Shown here: in pieces, positions 43,502-52,854 of the stretch
Position numbering within the stretch: the stretch's first letter is position 1
Layout: the number at the start of each line of letters is the position of its first letter
Origin: Chondrus crispus
Taxonomy: Eukaryota; Rhodophyta; Florideophyceae; Gigartinales; Gigartinaceae
DNA length: 64,000 bases
NCBI RefSeq assembly: GCF_000350225.1
Contig: NW_005179057.1
Location: forward strand, 40,413-104,412
Direction of reading: 5' to 3'
Made by a program: the position numbers and the translations under genes
Notes under the pieces: generated by a model
Told to the model about the DNA's origin: nothing
Seen by the model: only the letters and a program-made list of their open reading frames with translations
The model's database searches: none

Positions 43502-46500
43502 AGACGGTTACGTACACGCGGTCGCGTGAGCCGTCTTTTCCCTATGAACTAGACCGGTCCCCGCGTGCTGGCCAAGGACACGGGGGGTATTGTCCGATAA
43601 TACATCCCCCGCTATCGGAGTCGAGCACGGGGACTCCAGCAATGTCGACATTGCAGGAGAAACCCAACACCGGGGCCCACGTAGACCCGATGTTGGAAGA
43701 AGGCACCACAGGGACATCCGTCGTCCCAGTGAAGCGCAACGAGCGAGACGCGTTTAACGCCGACCGACACGAGTCGGTCGACCTCCTGACCCCGGTGAGC
43801 CCAAGGTCGCCGACAAAATGTCCGCCTCGTACGGACGCCAGCACCTGGACGGGCGTCAGTGAGACGCGAACGTCCCCCGGCTCGAGCCGAAGGAAACGCA
43901 AGAGGGGCCAATGCCGAAGTCGAAGGCCCCGGCGGAACGACCTCACCGATAAGGTCGCGCCCAAGGTGGTCGATGGCCTCGTATGCCTCATGACGTCGAA
44001 AATATATAACGTCTTGGGCTCCGTGGCCACCGAAGGCAACGCGTTTAAGCCCCACACGATCGCCGTCGACATGTGCTCGGGCTACAACTTGGTGAGGAAG
44101 GCGGACCTCCCTCCCGACTGGGCCCGCTACGTAATACGGGGCGCGCCATTACCACGCCTGGCTGGCGCGAACAGTAACCCGCTTCGACTTACGGCGGTCG
44201 TCCGCCTCGCGGTCCGGCTGCGGAACACGACGTTCCGCATACCTTTCGTAGTGGCCGAACAACTCGCTGTTCCCGTTCTACTTGGGACCGCGTTCATCGA
44301 TGCCCACGTACGCAGCATCGACATCGACGGACAGAAGCTCGAACTTCGTCACGGTGGCTCGGTAGCCATCGTTAATGGGAAGGGGGAACCGACTCCCCCT
44401 ACCAGGCGACATGGTCGCCAAACGAGTCGTCCGGAGGTACGCGAGGAGGCCCCGCAGGCGATCCGAGTCGCCCGCTGGGCTACCATCCCCGCGATGTCGC
44501 AAGCCCGTGTGCGTGTGACAACCGCGGGGAGGGGTCTCGTGTTCCTGGATCCCAAGCCCTCACTCCAACACCGGCATGGAGTGAGGCTGACGAATGGCGT
44601 CGCGGAAGTCCTGCCGAACCAGACATTCGAAGTCATCGTCGCAAACTTCTCGCGACGGGAGAGGCAGCTTCCGAAGCACACCGTCGTGGGATACGCGAAG
44701 CGCAACCCCCTCGCGATCCTCACGCCCGAACGTCGAGTCGCTGAGGAGGTCGCGCTCGCGTTGCATCTGACCGACTTGACCGATCAAGTCGGAGAGGTCG
44801 GAGCTGGCCGATTCAGCTCCGACGAGAAGCCAACCGCGGGGAGTGAAGGGGTTGACCCGGACGAACGGTTACCTATACCCCAACCGACGGCGGAGGGTAC
44901 TGTACCCCCCCAGCAGAAGGATCCCGAAAATCCACCGATGGATTGGGAAAAAGAGATTGACTTGTCATACATCGACGATGACCAGCTCCGTGGCCACGTG
45001 CTCGAGATGCTCCGTAAGCACTCGAGTCTGTGGAGCGGTGCGCTCGGAACGATCCAAGCCACAGAGCACCGCATTCCCCTCGAACCGGGAACGAAACCGA
45101 TTCGTTCTATGCCCTATCGGAAGGGCCCGGCCATGTGCGAAATGGTCGCGAAGGAGGTCAACAAGATGTTGAACGCAGGGGTTATCGAACCCGCAAGCAC
45201 CGAGTGGGCGTCCCCGGTGGTGCTCGTACCGAAGAAAGACGGCTCTTTTCGGTTCTGCGTGGACTACCGGCGTCTCAACGCGAAGACTGCAGCGGATTCG
45301 TATCCGCTGCCGCGTATGGACGACTGCATCGACTCGTTAGGAGATGCAGCCGTCTTTACGACGCTGGACTGCAATTCCGGTTATTGGCAGATCCCGGTCG
45401 CTCCCGAGGACCGGGATAAGACTACCTTCACGACACATATGGGTACGTACCGCCATTTGCGCATGCCGTTTGGATTAAAAGGGGCACCGGCCACCTTCCA
45501 ACGTGCCCTCGATATCATACTCTCCGGAGTCCGCTGGCAAATATGCCTCGTCTATCTCGATGACGTTATCGTGTTCTCGCGTACGGACGCGGAACACACA
45601 AGGCATCTCGATACCGTCTTGAGTTTGTTGCGGAGTGCCGGCATCTCCCTCAAGCTCAAGAAGTGCAGCTTCTTCCGTCCGAAGGTGCACTACCTGGGGC
45701 ACGTTATATCCCCAGGTAAGTTGAGCGTGGCTGATACGGCAATCGACGTCTTCAAGACGTTTACGTTCCCGAGGACGTTGACGCAGGTGCGCTCGTTCCT
45801 CGGGGCGTGTAACGTGTATCGTCGCTTCGTCAAGGGCTTCTCGAAGATTGCCCGTCCGTTAACCGATATAACGCGCAAGGACTCGGATCACGATTTCGAT
45901 AACCCAACGGAAGTTCAGCTTCAGGCTTTCGAAAGCCTGAAGGCTGCGATGATCTCCCCGCCGATCCTCGCGCTACCACGGTACGGCCGACCGTACCTGT
46001 TGGACACTGACGCCAGTGCATATCAACTCGGGTGCACCCTCCTACAGGAGCACGACGAGCCAAACGATTGGCGCCCCGTTGGGTACTGGTCGTACTCGCT
46101 AAGCGATAGCGAACGGAACTACAGCGCTACGGAGCGTGAGTGCTTCGCCGTGGTGTGGGCCGTCCGCACACTGCGGCCGTATATCGAAGGAACCAAGTTC
46201 ACCGTCCGGACGGATCACGACGCCCTCCGATGGCTCATGTCGCTTACGGAGAGCTCAGGAAGACTCACCCGGTGGCGGCTACGTCTGGCTGAATACGATT
46301 TCACCATTCAGTACCGCCCCGGGCGCGTGCATCAGGTGCCCGATGCCCTGTCACGACTCGTATCGCCGAAGGTCGCCGATGACGCTCGCCCCACCGTCGA
46401 GGTGGATGACGACATTCCCACCTTCGACGGGGGTACGACCGTTCGAGACGTATCGAACGAGCTCGCGGACCACGCTTGTACCGCGAGCTGCGATCATCAG

Positions 46501-48225
46501 GCGGCCCATGTCTTCGTAACGACACGGAACCAAGCCGAAGCCCGAACAAGGTCGCGCGTACGGACGCGCGACGAACCGCGAGGTGACGACGAAGCCCCCG
46601 GTCTTCAAGGACCCAATTCGTTTTGGGAGGAGAACGACGAGTTCGACGCCGCCGATATCCAGCGCGCCGAAGACCCCGAGGCTGGCGCGCTCGACTCCCC
46701 GGTCGCCCCACCGCAGGACGACCTTCCGGCCCCTCTTACGATAGAGGAGATAGCCGAGGAGCAACGCGTGGATGACTTCTGCCAAACCGTTTTGGCACGA
46801 CAGTCAGAGTCCCGGGACTCCGCGTTCTTCGAGGACCACCAAGGGGTGCTCAAACGGAGACACCCCTTCGACCCTGATATCGTTCAGGTGGTGGTACCTC
46901 GGACGCTCCGCGCCAGGCTCCTTCGCCTGTGCCACAACCCGGCCATCGCGGGGCACCCGGGCCAGAACCGTATGTACTACGCACTTCGACGCGAGTACTA
47001 CTGGCCCCACCTGGCTGCAGACGTGGCAGCCACGGTGCGAGGGTGTCGGACCTGCGTGATGAACCGGGTCAAGCTGAGGAAACATCTCAATCGATTGAGA
47101 TTGTTCCCAGCTACGAGGCCTCTCGAGAGCCTCGCCATCGACATCTTGGGGCCGCTCCCCAAGACGAAGACAGGAAAACGATTCCTGCTCGTGATTACGG
47201 ACCGTTTTAGCAAGCTGACGCAAGTCGCGGCGCTCCGCACGACAACCGCGTACACGGTTGCAGTTGCGTTCTGCGACTCTTGGGTGTTCAAGTATGGCGT
47301 CCCTCGCACGTTGCTTTCGGACAACGGCCCTCAGTTTAATGCCAAGTTCTTCCACAGCACCTGCCGTGTTCTGGGAATAACGAATTTGTACACTTCGGCG
47401 TACCATCCCCAGACGAACGGGCAAGTCGAGCGATATAACCGAACAATCGCCTCGATGCTGCGGAACTACGTAGGTGAACACCAGGACGACTGGGATGTGT
47501 ACGTGGGGCCGCTTACGTATGCGTACAACTCCCACGTACATCGCACCACACGCACCACGCCGTTTGAGCTCGTGCTCAGCAGGCCCCCGACGGAGTTCTC
47601 GCTCCGACGGACGGAAGGCGACGCGCCCCCTGCCGACAGGGGGAACCCACGTGCCGAGTTCCTCAAGACCTTGGACTCGACTATCCAAAAGGCCTACGGA
47701 AGCCTTCGGCGAACGCAAGCTCGCTATAAACGCGACTTCGACAAGCGTATTCGGCGCATCAAGTTGCGCCTCAAGGCAGGTGACTACGTATATCTGAACC
47801 CCACCGATGGGGGGAAGACATCAAACAAGCTGGCCTCCCCGGCTGTCGGACCGTACCGAGTTCTCGCGAACGACCAGCGCACCGTCACGATCGATCGTGA
47901 TGGAGTTACAGAGCGCGTCTCGGCAGACCGCTGCGTCTACGCACCCCCGCCGGCGAACGTGCCAAGGGCGAGCACGACTACCCCCGAGGACCTTGCCGAC
48001 AAGATCAATGAAGGCACACAGTATGCTGTCGAACGGCTACTCAAGCATCGCGTCATGGAGGATGGAACTACGGAGTTCTTCATTAAATGGGCAGACTACG
48101 ATACTCCCACATGGACGGCGCGTACGCACATCCCCGAGGAGTTGGTGTCTCGTTACGCACAAAGACTCCGGACGCGTACAGGGAGAGACCTCACCTCGGA
48201 AGTGAACGCGGACGTTCACTCTTGA
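43486..48225 (+). CDS. pol: Gypsy-A Pol polyprotein (PR-RT-RH-IN-chromodomain)
   Basis: The frame is open from 43486, 16 bases before the gag stop, in the -1 frame. The first ATG is at 43642, giving 1527 residues. In that numbering: protease with Asp143 in VDMCSGYNLV, not the usual DTGA; reverse transcriptase with YLDD at 638-641; RNase H with DTDAS at 788-792 and ERNYSATERECFAV; integrase with an HHCC zinc region (HNPAIAGHPG through CRTCVMNRVK), core Asp1167 (IDILG), Asp1227 (SDNGPQF) and Glu1263 (GQVERYNR), the DD35E spacing; and a C-terminal chromodomain (about 1457-1515, AVERLLKHRVMEDG, FFIKWADYDTPTW). All RT and integrase catalytic residues are intact. The chromodomain is expected to guide integration to modified histones. 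Confidence 0.92.
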   Translation, partial: FEKRVKTVTYTRSREPSFPYELDRSPRAGQGHGGYCPIIHPPLSESSTGTPAMSTLQEKPNTGAHVDPMLEEGTTGTSVVPVKRNERDAFNADRHESVDLLTPVSPRSPTKCPPRTDASTWTGVSETRTSPGSSRRKRKRGQCRSRRPRRNDLTDKVAPKVVDGLVCLMTSKIYNVLGSVATEGNAFKPHTIAVDMCSGYNLVRKADLPPDWARYVIRGAPLPRLAGANSNPLRLTAVVRLAVRLRNTTFRIPFVVAEQLAVPVLLGTAFIDAHVRSIDIDGQKLELRHGGSVAIVNGKGEPTPPTRRHGRQTSRPEVREEAPQAIRVARWATIPAMSQARVRVTTAGRGLVFLDPKPSLQHRHGVRLTNGVAEVLPNQTFEVIVANFSRRERQLPKHTVVGYAKRNPLAILTPERRVAEEVALALHLTDLTDQVGEVGAGRFSSDEKPTAGSEGVDPDERLPIPQPTAEGTVPPQQKDPENPPMDWEKEIDLSYIDDDQLRGHVLEMLRKHSSLWSGALGTIQATEHRIPLEPGTKPIRSMPYRKGPAMCEMVAKEVNKMLNAGVIEPASTEWASPVVLVPKKDGSFRFCVDYRRLNAKTAADSYPLPRMDDCIDSLGDAAVFTTLDCNSGYWQIPVAPEDRDKTTFTTHMGTYRHLRMPFGLKGAPATFQRALDIILSGVRWQICLVYLDDVIVFSRTDAEHTRHLDTVLSLLRSAGISLKLKKCSFFRPKVHYLGHVISPGKLSVADTAIDVFKTFTFPRTLTQVRSFLGACNVYRRFVKGFSKIARPLTDITRKDSDHDFDNPTEVQLQAFESLKAAMISPPILALPRYGRPYLLDTDASAYQLGCTLLQEHDEPNDWRPVGYWSYSLSDSERNYSATERECFAVVWAVRTLRPYIEGTKFTVRTDHDALRWLMSLTESSGRLTRWRLRLAEYDFTIQYRPGRVHQVPDALSRLVSPKVADDARPTVEVDDDIPTFDGGTTVRDVSNELADHACTASCDHQAAHVFVTTRNQAEARTRSRVRTRDEPRGDDEAPGLQGPNSFWEENDEFDAADIQRAEDPEAGALDSPVAPPQDDLPAPLTIEEIAEEQRVDDFCQTVLARQSESRDSAFFEDHQGVLKRRHPFDPDIVQVVVPRTLRARLLRLCHNPAIAGHPGQNRMYYALRREYYWPHLAADVAATVRGCRTCVMNRVKLRKHLNRLRLFPATRPLESLAIDILGPLPKTKTGKRFLLVITDRFSKLTQVAALRTTTAYTVAVAFCDSWVFKYGVPRTLLSDNGPQFNAKFFHSTCRVLGITNLYTSAYHPQTNGQVERYNRTIASMLRNYVGEHQDDWDVYVGPLTYAYNSHVHRTTRTTPFELVLSRPPTEFSLRRTEGDAPPADRGNPRAEFLKTLDSTIQKAYGSLRRTQARYKRDFDKRIRRIKLRLKAGDYVYLNPTDGGKTSNKLASPAVGPYRVLANDQRTVTIDRDGVTERVSADRCVYAPPPANVPRASTTTPEDLADKINEGTQYAVERLLKHRVMEDGTTEFFIKWADYDTPTWTARTHIPEELVSRYAQRLRTRTGRDLTSEVNADVHS
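43490..43537 (+). promoter_or_regulatory. Probable -1 ribosomal frameshift signal, gag to pol
   Basis: A run of six A (43490-43495) followed by GGG and the gag stop TAA. Five bases after the GA6G3 block's last A-triplet spacer, at 43501, a hairpin starts: AAGACGG (43501-43507) pairs with CCGTCTT (43531-43537), with an inner stem CACGC/GCGTG. The pol frame is the -1 frame and is open across this overlap. The A-run, 5-base spacer and stem-loop match the usual frameshift layout, although the heptamer G-AAA-AAA is not a perfect X-XXY-YYZ. Confidence 0.68.
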
Positions 48226-48235
48226 GGAGGGGGCC
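48203..48235 (+). repeat. 33-bp direct repeat, upstream copy (end of pol)
   Basis: TGAACGCGGACGTTCAC followed by a purine run GAGGAGGGGG. It covers the last codons and stop of pol and a second polypurine tract. It matches 52821-52853 at 30 of 33 positions. It contains the palindrome GTGAACG/CGTTCAC. Confidence 0.9.
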
Positions 48236-50286
48236 CTCAACCGCATCGTTGCGGATTAAATTCCACCTCGAATTAAATGCACCCCGCGTACATGGGGCAA
48301 AAGGGGACGCGCGAAGGGACAGCTGTCCCCAGAGAGCAGCAACGGAATAGTTCGCGAGACGTCAAGACGTATTGGCAACCGAGTTCATCGAAAACGACCA
48401 GTTATCGCCGACAAGAGGCGGGAGGGAGGATAGTACGTGCTGCCCTACGCAAAGCGGTCGCACCTCGAGGGGTAGAAGGCAGAGTGACGCGGTCGAACGC
48501 GAAAATGCCCTAAAACAAGTGCCCACGAAGGCATCGCCCGTTTTGTATTGACCAGAGGACGTCAAGACGTATCGACGAAGGTCCCGTAAGCAAACCAGAG
48601 GAAGCGAGCAGCACGAGCTGCGCCCTGAGGGCCCCTCGTCACGGACTGTGAGCAAGGAGCCCTCCAGCAGGGAGACGATCTCCCAGAGCGATATAGTCGC
48701 CCCGCGGTCGCCACAAGTTCTGCCGACATGGGACAGCTGTTCTGCACGCCCCGGTCCGGACCAGCTGCGCTATGACGAAATGGTCCGCGATCCCGAGTCC
48801 CCCGTGACGACGGGAAGATGCAGCGCTGCATTAGATAGCAACGACAAGTACGCCCCAGTCCGAACAAGGGGAGAGAAAGAGACAGTACGGGCCGCCGCCG
48901 GCTGATACACTCAAGATCAGAGCTCCAACATACAGCCACCGCCATACCCTAAATAAGGGAGAAAATATCCGTGAAAGGGGAAATTACACTGACGGGCGGT
49001 TGCACGGGCAGGACGCCCAGACACGTGCTGTACGCAACAAAGCGCAAGAGACGTCCGTGCAGCGACGCGTGAGAAGAGTACAGTGCGTACCAACCGATCG
49101 GTACACGCTACCAGAGCCCAATTATGGAGGGGCGCGGCCCGGTTCCGCCCCCTCCATAATTGTCAATCCAACAGACGTCCAAGCGGGGCACGGGCCGTCC
49201 CGAACGCGGAGCAGGCACCAAGACCAACGGCACGACCACGCTGACGCGCCGCCCTGGCGAAGAGGAAGGAGACGACTCCTCCCATTTCCCCGACATGCCA
49301 ACGATCTGCCCCTCACCCCCGCTCGCTCGCCCGAAAGCGGAGCGGGGGAGAGTACAATACGGAGCGCGACGCTGCGCTGGATAGCGGACGTGGGAGGTCG
49401 GGAGAAACGCGTTCCCAACGTATGAATCACACCAAGAAGCTGGCGGGACGACCCGCCCAGGAGGACCCACGAAACCGCACGCGAACCCGGGCTCCGATGA
49501 CAGGAGAGAGGCGACGACGTCCTCTCCGGTCCCAAACGGACGACTCGGAACGTCCCCCAACTCTCTTACCCCTACCCGCTCATAGCCGAGGGCAGGGGCA
49601 GAGGAGTACACGGCGCGAAGCGCAACGTTCCGCAGAGGAGACTGTGAGGAACGCAACAGGGAGAGGGGACCAAGTACCACGTCGACAAGCTGGCAGGACA
49701 GACTGCCAGGGAGAACGAAGAACACCACATGAGCGGAACGACCCGGCCGATGCGGGCGAGGGACCAAAGTAGAGGAGATAAACGTCAAAAAGAGGATCGC
49801 CACGACGGCGACGGACGAAGGAGAAGGAGAACAGCGATTTACGAAGAGCCGAATACGGCAAGGCCGGTACGGAGACGAAGATGACGTGCGACAGCCGGCT
49901 TCCGCCCCCACCGACACAAGTCCTCGTGGGGGCAGAAAAGTTCGCGTGGGAAGGGACAAAGTCGACAAGGAGAAGTGCTCTGGCCTACCCCTTCCTCCCC
50001 GTGCAGACAATTCGAATTGCCTCACCAACTGGCCTCCCCGCGGGACCCGCGACCAAGGGGAGCGCTGACCAATATTGCCTTCGTAGGCGAGCTCGCTGGT
50101 GCGCTCCCTAAAGAAAGTATGACGCGGTGAAACGAAGAAGTCACACCGTGCACGCACGGGTCACGGCGAGGGCCCCTTCGCAGGTCCGACGGACATCGCG
50201 TGCACGCAAGAGACGGGATTGTTTTTACGCAGAGAAAAGAGGGGAAGGAAGAACATACCCCCGGCAAGTATAACGGGACGACCCGT
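48236..50286. other. Gypsy-A spacer between convergent pol and antisense ORF
   Basis: About 2 kb without a supported gene. It contains a 15-bp direct repeat GACGTCAAGACGTAT (48360 and about 48561) and a strong hairpin (49119-49162). Minus-strand frames (for example 49108-50157) are open but look like GC-driven shadows, with Ser/Arg-rich composition and no domain. Polyadenylation of the two convergent transcripts must happen in or near here. Confidence 0.5.
49119..49162. repeat. Perfect 14-bp inverted repeat
   Basis: CAATTATGGAGGGG (49119-49132) and CCCCTCCATAATTG (49149-49162) around a GC-rich 16-base loop. Located between the 3' ends of the convergent pol and antisense ORFs. Confidence 0.85.
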
Positions 50287-52554
50287 TCAGTGGTTGGTAC
50301 GGTCGGCCGGCGACGCGTCCCCTGACCCGTAAAGGCTAGGGGGACAGTAACTAGGGTGACGAGGCGGCTCTGCCGCGTGCTCCGCAAGTGAGGGCAACGC
50401 CACCTCACTATGGCGAGTCCAGTGATGCACACGGCTCTGAGGAGCCAGGACGTTGCCCACCGCGGCGGCCTCGTACCCCGACTGCTCGTAAGGATCTCGC
50501 ATGATCGGGCGTGGCGCCGACGAAGACTCCACGCGAAGGCGTCGGAGGTCGTCTCGTTCGCGGCGGTACCGGTCACGTTCGGCGGTCGTCCGCTCCAGCA
50601 CGCTCGCTTGACGATCAGAGGACTCGCTTAACGCCGCTAACTCGATGCGTGCATGGCGCAACTCGGACACGGACGACGCACGACCCGCCTCGAGGCGACG
50701 TGCTTCGTCGCTTCTCGCCAAGTACCAGCTCGCGAGTGTGCCGAGGAGGCTGCCCACCTGCCAAGGGCGGTCGGCAGCGCGACCCAAGGCATGGGCTAAC
50801 GACGGGACGGCCTTGACGTCCTCTCGCTCCAACGTCGCGTGGCGTACGGACGCCACCGGTGGCGCCTCACGCAGCGGCACCGCATTGAGAGGTGGAACAG
50901 GGGGAACCGGAGGACTCGCCACCGGACCGAAGTCGCTCTCGGCGAGACGAGTTTCGAACAGCGAGTCAGCACGAGCGGACGTGTAGGGAGCGGGCTCACT
51001 GTCCAAATCGCGGTACCGTTTCTTCCGAGCCTCACGCGAAGCGAAGCCGACTCCGCCTCCGCTCCTGACGTGCCCTGACGAGGACGCCGGCGCCACTTGG
51101 CGCGCCACAAAGGCGTCAGCACGATGGTCATATACGAGGAAGGAGGATCGCTCGCCAGTAGTGAAATCGGTCCAGCGCCGATGCTGGATTTCGCTCACCT
51201 CGCTAGCCCGTTGCATGAGCGCGAGGGCGAGCGAATACGACCACGGCACATGCTGAGTGCTCCGCTCGAGCGGATGTAGGGGGACCTGGGGGAGGTCCCA
51301 CGCAACCCTCCCCAAGTAAGCCAGCACCTCGAGGGGCTGGACGAACACGCGACCGTGAATAGATACCTCGTTCATGAAAGCGTTGCCGAGGGCCCAGGCC
51401 CATTCCCTCTCTACGTTGTGCATTAAGTCTGCATAAGCCGGATGTTGAGAATTTGAGCACGCCACACCGAAGTGCTTGAGCACATACGGGAGCAACGGAT
51501 GTACTCCCAACGAAGGGAGGGTCTCCCGTATCACTGCAGGGAGCCGGGAGAAGTCGCGAGGGGACAGGCCTCCTTCGAAGGAAGCGTGGCGGAAAACACG
51601 CCCGTCCTCCTCCTCGGAATGGCGGTACGCCGACCAATCGTGAGGAGCAATGGCAACGCCGTATAGCCTCATCAGCGAGCACGCTGACTTCTGTAGAGCG
51701 ACGCGCGCCTTCGAATAGGCGAAAGGACGGGGTCTTACGTACAGACCCCCCACGTTGGATAAGACGAATTCTCGAGGGGCCGTCCCGTCGCGGTGGTAGA
51801 GATACGTGGCCATGCGATCCACGTATTCCACCTCACCGAGACTGTACGCGAACGTGCGATCGCAGGGGATGGCAGAAGGGATCTGATACGCCGCACCGCC
51901 ACCTTCGGCCAGGAGGCGCTCCAGGACGAGCGAGGACTCCTCCACGCGTCCGGCTTCGTACACCTTCCGGACGCGAAGCAAATCGGGACGAAGTTGTTCC
52001 CGCGCCAGCAGTTCCCCGACAGTAATTCCAGAACGGGCATAGCGGCACCACGCGAACCTTAGACGGTCTAGGGGCAACGGGGCGGAACGCTCGAGCGCCG
52101 CGCCGAACCACTTGGATGGAGCCTCGACCATTTCGGTGCCTTGACCCGACACATACTGAGGCGTCTCAGGATGTTCGCTAACGCGAGGGCCGTTGCCCGA
52201 TCCCCCGTGCGAACCCGTCGCCCCGGGAAGCGCTGTCGTAGGGGCCCCGACGGGGCCCGCCTCGACGGACAGGCGGGGGGCCGGCGCCGAGGGAACCAGC
52301 TCGACAGAAGACGTCGACTCCCGAGAGACACGAGCTCGCTGAAATGGCTGTACGGTAACCCAAGGGCGCACAACTGCCACGGGACGACCCGAAGCGTGCT
52401 CATCCGGGGCCGCGACCGCCGCCGTCGACGGTTCGAGGGGAGCGGCGCCTCCGGGAGATTGAAACGAAAGACCCGGCTGTGAGGGGCATGGGGTTACAGA
52501 GCTTGACGGAGTAGCGACGGACGCGACGAACCGACCCTCGGAGGGCGACGTCAT
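50287..52554 (-). CDS. Gypsy-A antisense ORF, unknown 755-residue protein
   Basis: Uninterrupted on the strand opposite to gag-pol, from ATG 52554, 300 bp from the 3' LTR. The frame is open upstream to 52713 but only with a non-ATG start. The N-terminal ~150 residues are Ser/Pro/Ala-rich and probably disordered. The middle (about 155-500) looks globular and aromatic-rich, with segments such as AWCRYARSGITVGELL, SLGEVEYVDRMATYLYHRDG, FVLSNVGGLYVRPRPF and LLPYVLKHFGVACSNSQHP. A second linker is Pro-rich. About 615-675 is a predicted coiled coil (SELRHARIELAALSESS, TAERDRYRRERDDLRRL). I recognise no catalytic motif, nuclease, chaperone or envelope signature, no signal peptide and no transmembrane segment. 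Long intact coding in a very recent element suggests it is under selection. Its promoter may lie in the 3' LTR or the 300-bp leader. It could be an accessory or regulatory protein, like antisense ORFs reported in some plant gypsy elements; its role is unknown. Confidence 0.72.
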   Translation of the reverse strand: MTSPSEGRFVASVATPSSSVTPCPSQPGLSFQSPGGAAPLEPSTAAVAAPDEHASGRPVAVVRPWVTVQPFQRARVSRESTSSVELVPSAPAPRLSVEAGPVGAPTTALPGATGSHGGSGNGPRVSEHPETPQYVSGQGTEMVEAPSKWFGAALERSAPLPLDRLRFAWCRYARSGITVGELLAREQLRPDLLRVRKVYEAGRVEESSLVLERLLAEGGGAAYQIPSAIPCDRTFAYSLGEVEYVDRMATYLYHRDGTAPREFVLSNVGGLYVRPRPFAYSKARVALQKSACSLMRLYGVAIAPHDWSAYRHSEEEDGRVFRHASFEGGLSPRDFSRLPAVIRETLPSLGVHPLLPYVLKHFGVACSNSQHPAYADLMHNVEREWAWALGNAFMNEVSIHGRVFVQPLEVLAYLGRVAWDLPQVPLHPLERSTQHVPWSYSLALALMQRASEVSEIQHRRWTDFTTGERSSFLVYDHRADAFVARQVAPASSSGHVRSGGGVGFASREARKKRYRDLDSEPAPYTSARADSLFETRLAESDFGPVASPPVPPVPPLNAVPLREAPPVASVRHATLEREDVKAVPSLAHALGRAADRPWQVGSLLGTLASWYLARSDEARRLEAGRASSVSELRHARIELAALSESSDRQASVLERTTAERDRYRRERDDLRRLRVESSSAPRPIMRDPYEQSGYEAAAVGNVLAPQSRVHHWTRHSEVALPSLAEHAAEPPRHPSYCPPSLYGSGDASPADRTNH

Positions 52555-52820
52555 TATTACCCCAACAACGAGGCCTCCGGCAAGTACGGTCAGGACAGCG
52601 GGAGCGCGGCGCCCCGAGTATAGAAAAGGAGAAAAAGAGGGCGTCGCCCCGATGTGCGGACGGAGTGAGCGGCGTGGCCAACGGAGAAGCGGACGGGACG
52701 CGAGAGCGCACACGGCGGCGTGCTACCGGAACGGGACCCGCAACGACTGGAGCAGAAGAGATGAGAATACCAAGAAGGGGTTCAGGTCAAAAGTAGCACG
52801 AGTTGCCCTACAAGCACATG

Positions 52821-52853
52821 TGAACGCGGACGTTCACACTTGTGGGGGGGGCC
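52821..52853 (+). repeat. 33-bp direct repeat, downstream copy (before 3' LTR)
   Basis: Matches 48203-48235 at 30 of 33 positions, including the GTGAACG/CGTTCAC palindrome. It contains the functional polypurine tract just before the LTR. Confidence 0.9.
52844..52851 (+). other. Polypurine tract of gypsy-A
   Basis: A run of eight G, three bases before the 3' LTR start at 52855, the position where plus-strand DNA synthesis is primed. Confidence 0.7.
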
Positions 52854-52854
52854 G

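Noticed and set aside
49108..50157. 349-codon minus-strand frame beside the gypsy-A antisense ORF
   Set aside because: Ser/Arg/Pro-rich composition without domains, in GC-rich DNA where long open frames are common. It might be a second antisense protein but cannot be supported.
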